12,697 bases of DNA from NCBI GenBank assembly GCA_937926065.1, contig CALANM010000130.1, forward strand, positions 1 through 12,697, in the 5' to 3' direction. Positions 6,512 to 12,697 of the stretch are shown here, in pieces; the first letter of the stretch is position 1; every line of letters starts with the position of its first letter. The notes under the pieces are model-generated. The model was given only the letters and a program-made list of their open reading frames with translations. It did no database searches and was not told where the DNA came from. The DNA comes from an uncultured Microbacterium sp. (GTDB lineage Bacteria; Actinomycetota; Actinomycetes; Actinomycetales; Microbacteriaceae). The translations under genes and the position numbers were made by a program.

Positions 6512-6528
6512 GCTGGGACCGGTCACAG
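6512..6528. promoter_or_regulatory. LacI-type operator 2
   Basis: This is the second, identical copy of the 17-base repeat, exactly 71 bases downstream of the first, with the same CG-centred palindrome (6514-6527). It begins about 5 bases after the predicted transcript start of the GH42 operon, a position where a bound repressor blocks initiation or early elongation. The flanking bases outside the 17 differ from those of copy 1, which marks the repeat as a functional unit. Confidence 0.85.
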
Positions 6529-6570
6529 GCCCAACCCGCCGCCAGTGAAGGACGACGAGGACCCGAACCG

Positions 6571-8610
6571 ATGAGCCCCACCTCCCGGCCGCGACTGCGC
6601 ACGTGGCCCACCCTCTCCGGCATCGCCTACGGCGGCGACTACACCCCGGAGCAATGGCCCCGCGAGGTCTGGGACGAGGACGTGGCGCTCATGCGCGAGG
6701 CGGGGGTCAACCTCGTCAGCGTCGGCATCTTCTCGTGGGGCCTGCTCGAGGTGCGCGAGGGCGAGTTCGACTTCGGCTGGCTCGACGACGTCATCGAGCT
6801 GCTCCACCGCAATGGCATCGCCGTGGATCTGGGCACACCCACCGCCTCGCCGCCCGCCTGGTTCTTCGCGAACCACCCCGACGCCCGCGCCGTGACGCGT
6901 GACGGCGTGCCCCTCGGGTTCGGCGCCCGCGGAATGGCGTCGCACTCGGCGCCCGCCTACCGCGAGGCCTCCGTGCGCATCGCGACCGAGCTCGCCCGTC
7001 GGTACGGGCAGCACCCGGCCGTCGTCCTCTGGCACGTGCACAACGAATACGGCGTGCCCGTCGGCGAGGACTACTCGGAGCACTCCGTGCGCGAGTGGCG
7101 CCGGTGGCTGCAGGACCGCTACGGCGCCCTCGACGCGCTGAACGCGGCGTGGGGCACGGCCTTCTGGGGCCAGCACTACGGCGAATGGGACCACATCGGC
7201 GCCCCCGCCACTGCCCCGTCTGTCATCAACCCTGCCCAGCGCCTCGACTTCGCTCGATTCACCGACCATCAGCTGCGTCAGTGCTTCATCGCCGAGCGGG
7301 ACGCGATCCGCGCCCACAGCGACCGCCCCGTGACGACCAACTTCATGGCCAATCAGCACCACGGCAGCGACCTCTGGGCGTGGGCGCACGAGGTCGACAT
7401 CGTCTCCGACGACCACTACCTGTGGGCCGCCGATGAAGAGGGCGAGATCGGGCTCGCGATCGCCGCCGACCTCACGCGCTCGGTCGCAGGCGGCAACCCG
7501 TGGATCCTGATGGAGCACTCGACCTCGGCCGTCAACTGGCAGCCGCGCAACGTGGCCAAGCGGCCGGGCGAGATGGCGCGCAACTCGCTGTCGCACTTCG
7601 GCCGCGGCGCCGACGGCATCCTCTTCTTCCAGTGGCGGGCCTCGCGCTCGGGCGCCGAGAAGTTCCACTCCGCGATGCTCCCCCACGCCGGCACGACGTC
7701 GCGCGTGTGGCGAGAGGTCGTCGACCTCGGCAGCAAGCTCGGGAGACTCGGAGAGGTGCGCGGCTCGCGTGTCGAGGCAGACGTCGCGATCCTCTGGGAC
7801 TTCGAGTCGTTCTGGGCGCAGGACCTCGAGTGGCGCCCGTCGCAGGACCTCAGCCACGACGAGCGCATCCGCGCCTACTACGAGAAGCTGTGGCGCGACG
7901 GCATCACGGTCGATTTCGCCCTGCCGAGCCACGACCTGTCTCGCTACCGGCTGGTCATCGCCCCCGCGCAGTACATGCTGAGCACGACGGACGCCGAGAA
8001 CCTCAACCGCTACGTGGAGGAGGGCGGCACACTCGTGGTGTCGTACTTCTCGGCCGTCGTCGACGAGAACGACGCCGTTCACGCGGGAGGATTCGGCGCC
8101 CCGCTGGAGCCGTCGCTCGGCGTGCGCGTCGAGGAGCACCTGCCGCTCCGCGAAGGGCATGTCGCCGAGATCGAATTCGGCGGGGCGACGTTCCCCGTCG
8201 AGACGTGGCAGGAGGACCTCGTGGTCACCCGCGCCGAGGTGCGCGGCGCCTACACCGACGGCCCCGCCTCCGGGCGCGCCGCCATCACCCGCAACGTGCA
8301 CGGCCAGGGCGTCGCCTGGTACGTGAGCACGCGTCCCGACGCCGCGGGGCTGGCCGCCCTCCTCGACGCGGTCTACGACGACGCCGGCCTCGCTCCGGCC
8401 GGCCTCCCGGCCGGGGTCGAAGCGATCCGCCGGGTCTCCGACGAGGCCGAGTACCTCGTCGCCATCAACCACGGAACGGATGCCGTTTCGCTGCCGACTT
8501 CGGGCTTCGACCTGCTGACACAGGAGGAAGCGCGAGGCATGCTGGTGCTGAACGCGGGTGACGTCGCCGTCATCCGCAGCCGGCGCACAGCCGAGGGGGG
8601 TGGTCGATGA
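6571..8610 (+). CDS. GH42 beta-galactosidase
   Basis: This hydrolyses terminal beta-galactosyl residues, probably from imported galacto-oligosaccharides, in the cytosol (no signal peptide). The 679-residue protein has the three-domain GH42 plan. A TIM barrel spans about 1-390, starting with GIAYGGDYTPEQWP. A trimerisation domain (about 390-600) contains the SYFSAVVDENDAVHAGGFGAPL stretch, and a small C-terminal beta domain carries VAINHGTDAVSL. The acid/base glutamate is E159 in WHVHNEYG and the nucleophile is E315 in ILMEHSTSAVNWQPRN. The ATG has GAGGA 9 bases upstream. The gene opens the operon and is controlled by operator 2. It matches GanA of the gan (galactan utilisation) system in family and context, but a role in plant arabinogalactan or human or milk-type galactosides cannot be told apart. 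Its stop overlaps a 14-codon mini-ORF. Confidence 0.95.
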   Translation: MSPTSRPRLRTWPTLSGIAYGGDYTPEQWPREVWDEDVALMREAGVNLVSVGIFSWGLLEVREGEFDFGWLDDVIELLHRNGIAVDLGTPTASPPAWFFANHPDARAVTRDGVPLGFGARGMASHSAPAYREASVRIATELARRYGQHPAVVLWHVHNEYGVPVGEDYSEHSVREWRRWLQDRYGALDALNAAWGTAFWGQHYGEWDHIGAPATAPSVINPAQRLDFARFTDHQLRQCFIAERDAIRAHSDRPVTTNFMANQHHGSDLWAWAHEVDIVSDDHYLWAADEEGEIGLAIAADLTRSVAGGNPWILMEHSTSAVNWQPRNVAKRPGEMARNSLSHFGRGADGILFFQWRASRSGAEKFHSAMLPHAGTTSRVWREVVDLGSKLGRLGEVRGSRVEADVAILWDFESFWAQDLEWRPSQDLSHDERIRAYYEKLWRDGITVDFALPSHDLSRYRLVIAPAQYMLSTTDAENLNRYVEEGGTLVVSYFSAVVDENDAVHAGGFGAPLEPSLGVRVEEHLPLREGHVAEIEFGGATFPVETWQEDLVVTRAEVRGAYTDGPASGRAAITRNVHGQGVAWYVSTRPDAAGLAALLDAVYDDAGLAPAGLPAGVEAIRRVSDEAEYLVAINHGTDAVSLPTSGFDLLTQEEARGMLVLNAGDVAVIRSRRTAEGGGR

Positions 8611-8651
8611 CCGACCGCGCTCCTGCGGACCCATCCGCGAATCCGCACTGA
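8607..8651 (+). CDS. 14-codon mini-ORF coupled to the GH42 stop (doubtful)
   Basis: An ATG overlaps the GH42 stop as ATGA and is preceded by GAGGGGGG (8593-8600) at a 6-base distance. It encodes MTDRAPADPSANPH and then stops. The ribosome-binding site and overlap look like a normal next gene in the operon, but the product is very short and matches nothing I know. It could be a leader peptide affecting the downstream binding-protein gene, the stump of a deleted gene, or chance. Confidence 0.22.
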   Translation: MTDRAPADPSANPH

Positions 8652-8762
8652 GAGACACATGCGTCACGGCCACCGGCCGCGACATCCACCACAAACGGTC
8701 GTAATGGCGCGACCTCTCCCGAGGCCCGCGCCGGATCGACCACCTTTCCGGAAGGACAATCC
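8611..8762 (+). other. 152-base gap before the binding-protein gene
   Basis: This gap inside the operon holds no full gene. I see two small inverted repeats: CGGCC/GGCCG at 8667-8679 (3-base loop) and GGTCG/CGACC at 8697-8713 (8-base loop). A TTCCGGAA palindrome (8746-8753) overlaps the strong ribosome-binding site GGAAGGA (8750-8756), which lies 6 bases before the next ATG. No convincing -10/-35 pair and no copy of the LacI operator are visible. The gap could carry an internal promoter, an RNA-processing site or a translational control element; the sequence does not decide. Confidence 0.4.
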
Positions 8763-10007
8763 ATGCGCAAGATGGCTATCGGCGTTGCTGCGTTCGCGGC
8801 GACGAGCCTGCTGCTGGCCGGGTGCGCCGGCGGCACCGGCGACACTCCGGCGCCCTCGGAGACCGAAGAGGCGCCCATCGATGCCAGCGGCATCACGCTG
8901 ACGATCTGGACCGACGAGAACCGCAAGCCGGCCATCGAGGCGGCCGCGGCGACCTTCGAAGAGGAGACGGGCGGCGAGATCGAGCTCGTCCAGAAGAACT
9001 TCGAGGACATCCGCACCGACTTCACCAACCAGGTGCCCACCGGCGAAGGCCCCGACATCACGATCGGCGCCCACGACTGGCTGGGCGGCCTCGTGCAGGC
9101 GGGCGTGGTCGCGCCCGTGGACCTCACCGACGCGGCGAGCAGCTTCGCGCCGGTGTCGCTCGACGCCTTCACGTACGACGGCCAGCTCTACGCGCTGCCG
9201 TACTCGCTTGAGACGATCGCGCTCATCCAGAACACCGACCTCGTCGGCGAGGACGCCCCGGCCACGTGGGACGACATGATCGCGGCCGGCGAGGAGTCCG
9301 GCGCCGAGCGCCCCGTCGTCATCAACACGGCCGGCCAGACCGGCGACGCCTACACGATGTACGGCTTCCAGACGTCGTTCGGCGCTCCCGTCTTCGAGAG
9401 CACGGCCGACGGCTACACGACCGACGTCGGCATGGGCGGCGACGCCGGCACGGCCTTCGCCGAGTGGCTCGGCGCCAACGGCGAGAAGGGCGAGGGCTAC
9501 ATCTCGACCACGATCGACTACGACACCAACAACGAGCTGTTCGCCGACGGCAAGGCCGCCTACACGATCCAGGGTCCGTGGGCCATCGAGGCGCTGACGG
9601 CCAAGGACGTGCCGGTGAAGGTCAACCCGATCCCCTCGGCCGGCGGCGAGACCGCTGCTCCGTTCGTGGGCGTGCAGGGCTTCTACGTGAGCTCGCAGAG
9701 CAAGAACGCGCTCGTCGCGCAGGAGTTCCTCACGAAGTACCTCGCCACGTACGACGCCCAGAAGGCGCTGTACGAGGCCGACCCGCGCATCCCTGCCTGG
9801 AACGACCTGGCGACAGAGGTGTCGAGCGACCCGGTGATCGCCGGCTTCGTCGCCTCGTCGGCCAACGGCGTCCCGATGCCGAACATCCCCGAGATGGGCT
9901 CGGTGTGGGACCTGTGGAACGCCGCCCAGGTGCAGGTCATCAAGGGCGCCGACCCGGCCAAGACGTGGGACAAGATGGTCAGCGACCTCGAGGCGCTGAT
10001 CGGCTGA
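8763..10007 (+). CDS. ABC transporter sugar-binding lipoprotein (CUT1, MalE/GanS-like)
   Basis: This is the extracytoplasmic receptor that captures a di- or oligosaccharide and delivers it to the two permeases encoded next. The 414-residue precursor has a signal peptide with lipobox LLAG-C, so C21 becomes the lipidated N-terminus, followed by a short acidic, proline-rich linker. The mature part begins with the family's ITLTIWTDENRKPAIEAAAATF and includes ITIGAHDWLGGL, LYALPYSLETIALIQN, AAYTIQGPWAIEAL and the C-terminal MPNIPEMGSVWDLW, all typical of the MalE branch of family 1 solute-binding proteins. The neighbouring GH42 enzyme points to beta-galactosides, as for GanS, but maltodextrin-type ligands cannot be excluded from sequence. 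The ATG has GGAAGGA 6 bases upstream, the best ribosome-binding site in the operon. Confidence 0.94.
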   Translation: MRKMAIGVAAFAATSLLLAGCAGGTGDTPAPSETEEAPIDASGITLTIWTDENRKPAIEAAAATFEEETGGEIELVQKNFEDIRTDFTNQVPTGEGPDITIGAHDWLGGLVQAGVVAPVDLTDAASSFAPVSLDAFTYDGQLYALPYSLETIALIQNTDLVGEDAPATWDDMIAAGEESGAERPVVINTAGQTGDAYTMYGFQTSFGAPVFESTADGYTTDVGMGGDAGTAFAEWLGANGEKGEGYISTTIDYDTNNELFADGKAAYTIQGPWAIEALTAKDVPVKVNPIPSAGGETAAPFVGVQGFYVSSQSKNALVAQEFLTKYLATYDAQKALYEADPRIPAWNDLATEVSSDPVIAGFVASSANGVPMPNIPEMGSVWDLWNAAQVQVIKGADPAKTWDKMVSDLEALIG

Positions 10008-10024
10008 TCGACGGCTGACGGTCT

Positions 10025-10050
10025 GGGGCGGATGCGTCGTCGTCCGCCCC
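10025..10050 (+). terminator. Stem-loop between binding-protein and permease genes (attenuator or mRNA stabiliser)
   Basis: GGGGCGGATG (10025-10034) pairs with CGTCCGCCCC (10041-10050): ten base pairs including one G-U in RNA, with a 6-base loop. No T-tract follows, so full termination is unlikely. Stem-loops at this place in sugar transporter operons (for example malE-malF) protect the upstream binding-protein mRNA or cause partial termination, giving more receptor than permease. That role is inferred. Confidence 0.65.
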
Positions 10051-10082
10051 GGACTCACCCGTCTTCACTGAAGGAGATGCAC

Positions 10083-11720
10083 ATGTCGGTCACGCAGGGC
10101 ACCGTCGCTGAGCCTGCGGCTCCCCCAGGAGCCCGCCCTCCGTCGCGTACGCGCCGCTCGGATGAGCCCCACGGCCGCCGCTGGGAAGGCGTCGGCTGGG
10201 GCTTCCTCGTGAAGCTCGTCATCATGGCGATCGTCAACGCCTTCGGAGTCATGGGCATCGTCGCCGCGGTCCAGGCCGAGGCATGGATCATCGCGACGGC
10301 CGCGATCGTGCTGCTCGTGGCCGCCGACATCGTCTACTTCACCAAGCGCGCGCTGCCTCTCAAGTACCTGCTGCCGGGGCTCGCGTTCCTCTTGATCTTC
10401 CAGGTGTTCATCTTCGGGTACACCGCCTACATCGCCTTCACCAACTACGGCGCCGGCCACGTGGGCTCTCAGGAGCAGGCCGTTCAGGCCGCCCTCAGTC
10501 AGGGCGAGCGCCGCGTGGAGGGCTCGCCGACCTTTCCGCTCGCGGTGGTCGAGCGCGACGGCGCGCTCGGCTTCGCGATCGTCGAGGAGGGCCAGATCAA
10601 GGCCGGCACGGCCGAGTCGCCGCTCGAGACGGTCGGCCCCGCCGCCGGGGCGGGTGCGCCCTCCGAGGTTCCCGGCTGGACGGTCGTCCCGCGCAACTCG
10701 ATCATCAGCGACCAGGACCTGCAGCAGGAGGTCATCGCCCTGCGCGTGCCGGTCTCCGACGACCCCAATGCGGGCTCTGTGCGCACCAACGACGGCAGCT
10801 CGGGCTCGATCTATCGCTCGACGCTGGAATGGGATGCCGAGGCCCAGACGATCACCGACACGGTCAACGGCACCGTGTATCGCGCGAGCGACACGGGCAA
10901 CTTCGTCGCCGACGACGGCACGAGCCTCCCGACCGGCTGGACGGTGAACGTCGGATTCGCCAACTTCGCCCGCCTGTTCACCGACCCGGCGATGGTGCAG
11001 CCGCTCGCGATGGTGACCGCCTGGACGTTCGTATGGGCGGTGCTCTCGGTGGTCATCCCGTTCGCTATGGGCCTCGTCTTCGCGATCATCTTCAACGACG
11101 AGCGAGTCAAGGGCCGAAAGGTCCTGCGGACCCTGTTCATCCTCCCGTACGCGTTCCCCGCGTTCATGTCGGCCCTGCTCTTCCGCGGCATGTTCAACGC
11201 GGAGTTCGGCGTCATCAACGAGTTCTTCTTCGGCGGCGCCAACATCGACTGGCTCGGCGACCCCTGGCTGGCCCGCATGGCGGTGCTGTTCGTCAACGTC
11301 TGGCTGACCTACCCGTATTACTTCCTCGTGTGCACCGGCGCGATCCAGGCGCTGCCTTCGGATGCACTCGAGGCGGCCTCGATCGACGGCGCGGGAAGGG
11401 TCCGCCAGCTCCGCTCGATCATCCTGCCGCTCGTGCTGGTGGCCACCGCTCCCCTGCTGATCTCGTCGTTCGCGTTCAGCTTCAACAACTTCACGATCAT
11501 CTACATGTTCAACAACGGCGGGCCGGCGATCCCCGGCGCGCCGTACGCACTGGGCGCCACCGACATCCTGATCTCCGCGATCTGGGACATCTCCGGCGTC
11601 TCGGGCGGCAAGGCGGACTACGGCCTCGCCAGCGCCCTGTCGATCCTCGTGTTCATCGTGGTCGGCATCATCTCCGCCCTGGCGTTCCGCCAGACCAAGA
11701 AGCTCGAGGAGTACCAGTGA
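10083..11720 (+). CDS. ABC transporter permease, MalF/GanP-like with large extracytoplasmic domain
   Basis: This is one half of the membrane channel of the sugar importer. The product has 545 residues, much longer than the ~300 common for CUT1 permeases. I see three N-terminal membrane segments (about 42-62, 67-87, 96-119), then a ~180-residue soluble region (about 121-300), then five further segments (from about 309 to 536). That is the topology of E. coli MalF, whose P2 loop of similar size touches the binding protein. The EAA coupling loop that docks on the ATPase is EAASIDGAGRVRQLRSIILP from E430. ATG 10083 is preferred because AAGGAG (10071-10076) lies 6 bases upstream; in-frame ATG 10077 touches that site and an upstream ATG at 10032 has none. 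The stop overlaps the next start by one base (TGATG). Confidence 0.94.
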   Translation: MSVTQGTVAEPAAPPGARPPSRTRRSDEPHGRRWEGVGWGFLVKLVIMAIVNAFGVMGIVAAVQAEAWIIATAAIVLLVAADIVYFTKRALPLKYLLPGLAFLLIFQVFIFGYTAYIAFTNYGAGHVGSQEQAVQAALSQGERRVEGSPTFPLAVVERDGALGFAIVEEGQIKAGTAESPLETVGPAAGAGAPSEVPGWTVVPRNSIISDQDLQQEVIALRVPVSDDPNAGSVRTNDGSSGSIYRSTLEWDAEAQTITDTVNGTVYRASDTGNFVADDGTSLPTGWTVNVGFANFARLFTDPAMVQPLAMVTAWTFVWAVLSVVIPFAMGLVFAIIFNDERVKGRKVLRTLFILPYAFPAFMSALLFRGMFNAEFGVINEFFFGGANIDWLGDPWLARMAVLFVNVWLTYPYYFLVCTGAIQALPSDALEAASIDGAGRVRQLRSIILPLVLVATAPLLISSFAFSFNNFTIIYMFNNGGPAIPGAPYALGATDILISAIWDISGVSGGKADYGLASALSILVFIVVGIISALAFRQTKKLEEYQ

Positions 11721-12670
11721 TGTCCGCTCCGAACGACACCGTCCGCACCGACCAGGACGACACGGGCGTCACGGCGCGCCAGGCCCGGGGCGCCGTCTCG
11801 CTCGACGCGAGCCGCCGCGGGGCGGTCCGCCGCCGGTGGCTGCTCGACGTCGGCTGGAAGTACCTCGTGGCGCTCGGGATCCTCTTCTACGCGCTGTTCC
11901 CGCTCGTATACGTGCTGTCGGCGTCATTCAACCCGGGCGGCAACCTGGCGGCCAGCAACTCGCTGTTCTCGGTGTTCGACCTCGGCAACTACGCGGCCCT
12001 GTCCGACACCCGCTACTGGACCTGGTACGGCAACACCCTGCAGGTGGGCATCGCGGCCGCTGTCGGCGCCGTGCTCATGGGGGCGGCGGCGGCCTACGCG
12101 TTCTCGCGCTTCCGGTTCCGCGGCCGCCGCGGCGGCCTGACGGCGCTGCTCATCATCCAGATGTTCCCGCAGGCGCTGGCGTTCGTCGCGATCTTCCTGA
12201 TGCTGCTCGCCCTCGGCGACGTGTTCCCCGCCCTCGGCCTCAACTCCAAGATCGCGCTCATCTGCGTGTACCTGGGGGGCGCGCTGGGCGTCAACACGTT
12301 CCTCATGTATGGGTTCTTCAACACGATCCCCAAGGAGCTCGACGAGTCGGCGAAGATCGACGGCGCCACGCACGCGCAGATCTTCTGGACCATCATCATG
12401 CCGCTCGTGACGCCGATCCTCGCCGTCGTGGGCCTGCTCGCGTTCATCGCCTCGTTCGGCGACTACATCATCTCCAAGATCGTGCTCGTCTCGGAGGAGA
12501 ACTGGACCCTCGCCGTGGGCATGTTCCAGTGGGTGTCGAATCAGCTGTCGAGCAACTGGGGGCTTTTCGCCGCCGGCACGATCCTCGCCGCCATCCCGGT
12601 GCTTGCGCTGTTCTTCGGTCTGCAGCGCTACATCGTGGGCGGACTCACCGCCGGGTCAGTCAAGGGCTGA
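11720..12670 (+). CDS. ABC transporter permease, MalG/GanQ-like
   Basis: This is the second membrane subunit of the importer, pairing with the MalF-like protein. The 316-residue product has a ~45-residue charged cytosolic N-terminus, six predicted membrane segments (first about 48-68, last about 283-303), and the EAA coupling loop ESAKIDGATHAQIFWTIIMP from E209. It ends IVGGLTAGSVKG, matching the MalG C-terminal tail, which in E. coli reaches into the substrate path of the partner. The ATG shares its first base with the previous stop, so translation is coupled. No ATPase gene is seen; CUT1 importers of actinobacteria often use a shared MsiK-type ATPase encoded elsewhere. The remaining 27 bases of the window after the stop show nothing recognisable. 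Confidence 0.95.
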   Translation: MSAPNDTVRTDQDDTGVTARQARGAVSLDASRRGAVRRRWLLDVGWKYLVALGILFYALFPLVYVLSASFNPGGNLAASNSLFSVFDLGNYAALSDTRYWTWYGNTLQVGIAAAVGAVLMGAAAAYAFSRFRFRGRRGGLTALLIIQMFPQALAFVAIFLMLLALGDVFPALGLNSKIALICVYLGGALGVNTFLMYGFFNTIPKELDESAKIDGATHAQIFWTIIMPLVTPILAVVGLLAFIASFGDYIISKIVLVSEENWTLAVGMFQWVSNQLSSNWGLFAAGTILAAIPVLALFFGLQRYIVGGLTAGSVKG

Positions 12671-12697
12671 GCCGGGCTCGCCGCACGCGACTTCAGC

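Noticed and set aside
6523..8694. A 723-codon minus-strand open frame antisense to the GH42 gene
   Set aside because: It is valine/glycine/arginine-rich shadow coding opposite a well-conserved enzyme, and it runs across the operator region.
8659..8901. An 80-codon plus-strand frame beginning in the gap and running into the binding-protein gene
   Set aside because: It is arginine/proline-rich, has no ribosome-binding site, and overlaps the signal-peptide region in the wrong frame.
8664..10058. A 464-codon minus-strand open frame antisense to the binding-protein gene
   Set aside because: It is a shadow of a clear lipoprotein gene with no recognisable motif, and it begins inside the intergenic stem-loop region.
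1..12697. Search for CRISPR arrays, tRNA or rRNA genes, insertion sequences, prophage or defence genes
   Set aside because: No repeat-spacer pattern, cloverleaf, transposase, integrase or terminal inverted repeats were seen. Every large block is explained by the metabolic, housekeeping and transport genes listed.

Overview
The window looks like chromosomal DNA from a high-GC actinobacterium, most likely Microbacteriaceae (Microbacterium-like). This rests on the strong G/C third-position bias, GTG starts, probable leaderless transcripts, LacI-controlled sugar import and the type of heme genes present. It is an inference from gene content, not a database match. I see no tRNA, rRNA, CRISPR array, insertion sequence or phage gene.

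Left part (1-2822), heme synthesis plus a regulator: hemE (uroporphyrinogen decarboxylase, minus strand, running off the left edge) diverges from hemA (glutamyl-tRNA reductase, plus strand). Between them is a short AT-rich island that holds -10-like sequences in both directions and an imperfect palindrome. hemA overlaps by 4 bases (ATGA) a LacI-type regulator. That regulator has a degraded sugar-effector region and carries all four of its cysteines near its C-terminus. The hemA/LacI coupling, this unusual regulator and the missing canonical hemE start codon are the least ordinary items in the window.

Middle part (2853-5320), housekeeping: metG (methionyl-tRNA synthetase) and a TatD-family metal-dependent hydrolase form a minus-strand operon with a 4-base overlap. 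metG starts with GTG exactly where a leaderless transcript would begin, downstream of TAGAAT.

Right part (5373-12670), a galactoside uptake and hydrolysis locus resembling the gan system: a second, ordinary LacI regulator (minus) diverges from a GH42 beta-galactosidase. The GH42 gene is followed by a lipoprotein sugar-binding protein, a MalF-type permease with a large extracytoplasmic domain, and a MalG-type permease. Two identical 17-base repeats containing TGGGACCGGTCACA flank the GH42 promoter and are very probably the operators of the adjacent LacI. The expected flow is capture of galacto-oligosaccharides by the lipoprotein, import through the two permeases powered by an ATPase encoded elsewhere, cytosolic cleavage by GH42, and induction through LacI. 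A strong stem-loop between the binding protein and first permease probably gives higher expression of the binding protein. A 152-base gap before the binding-protein gene holds a 14-codon mini-ORF coupled to the GH42 stop.
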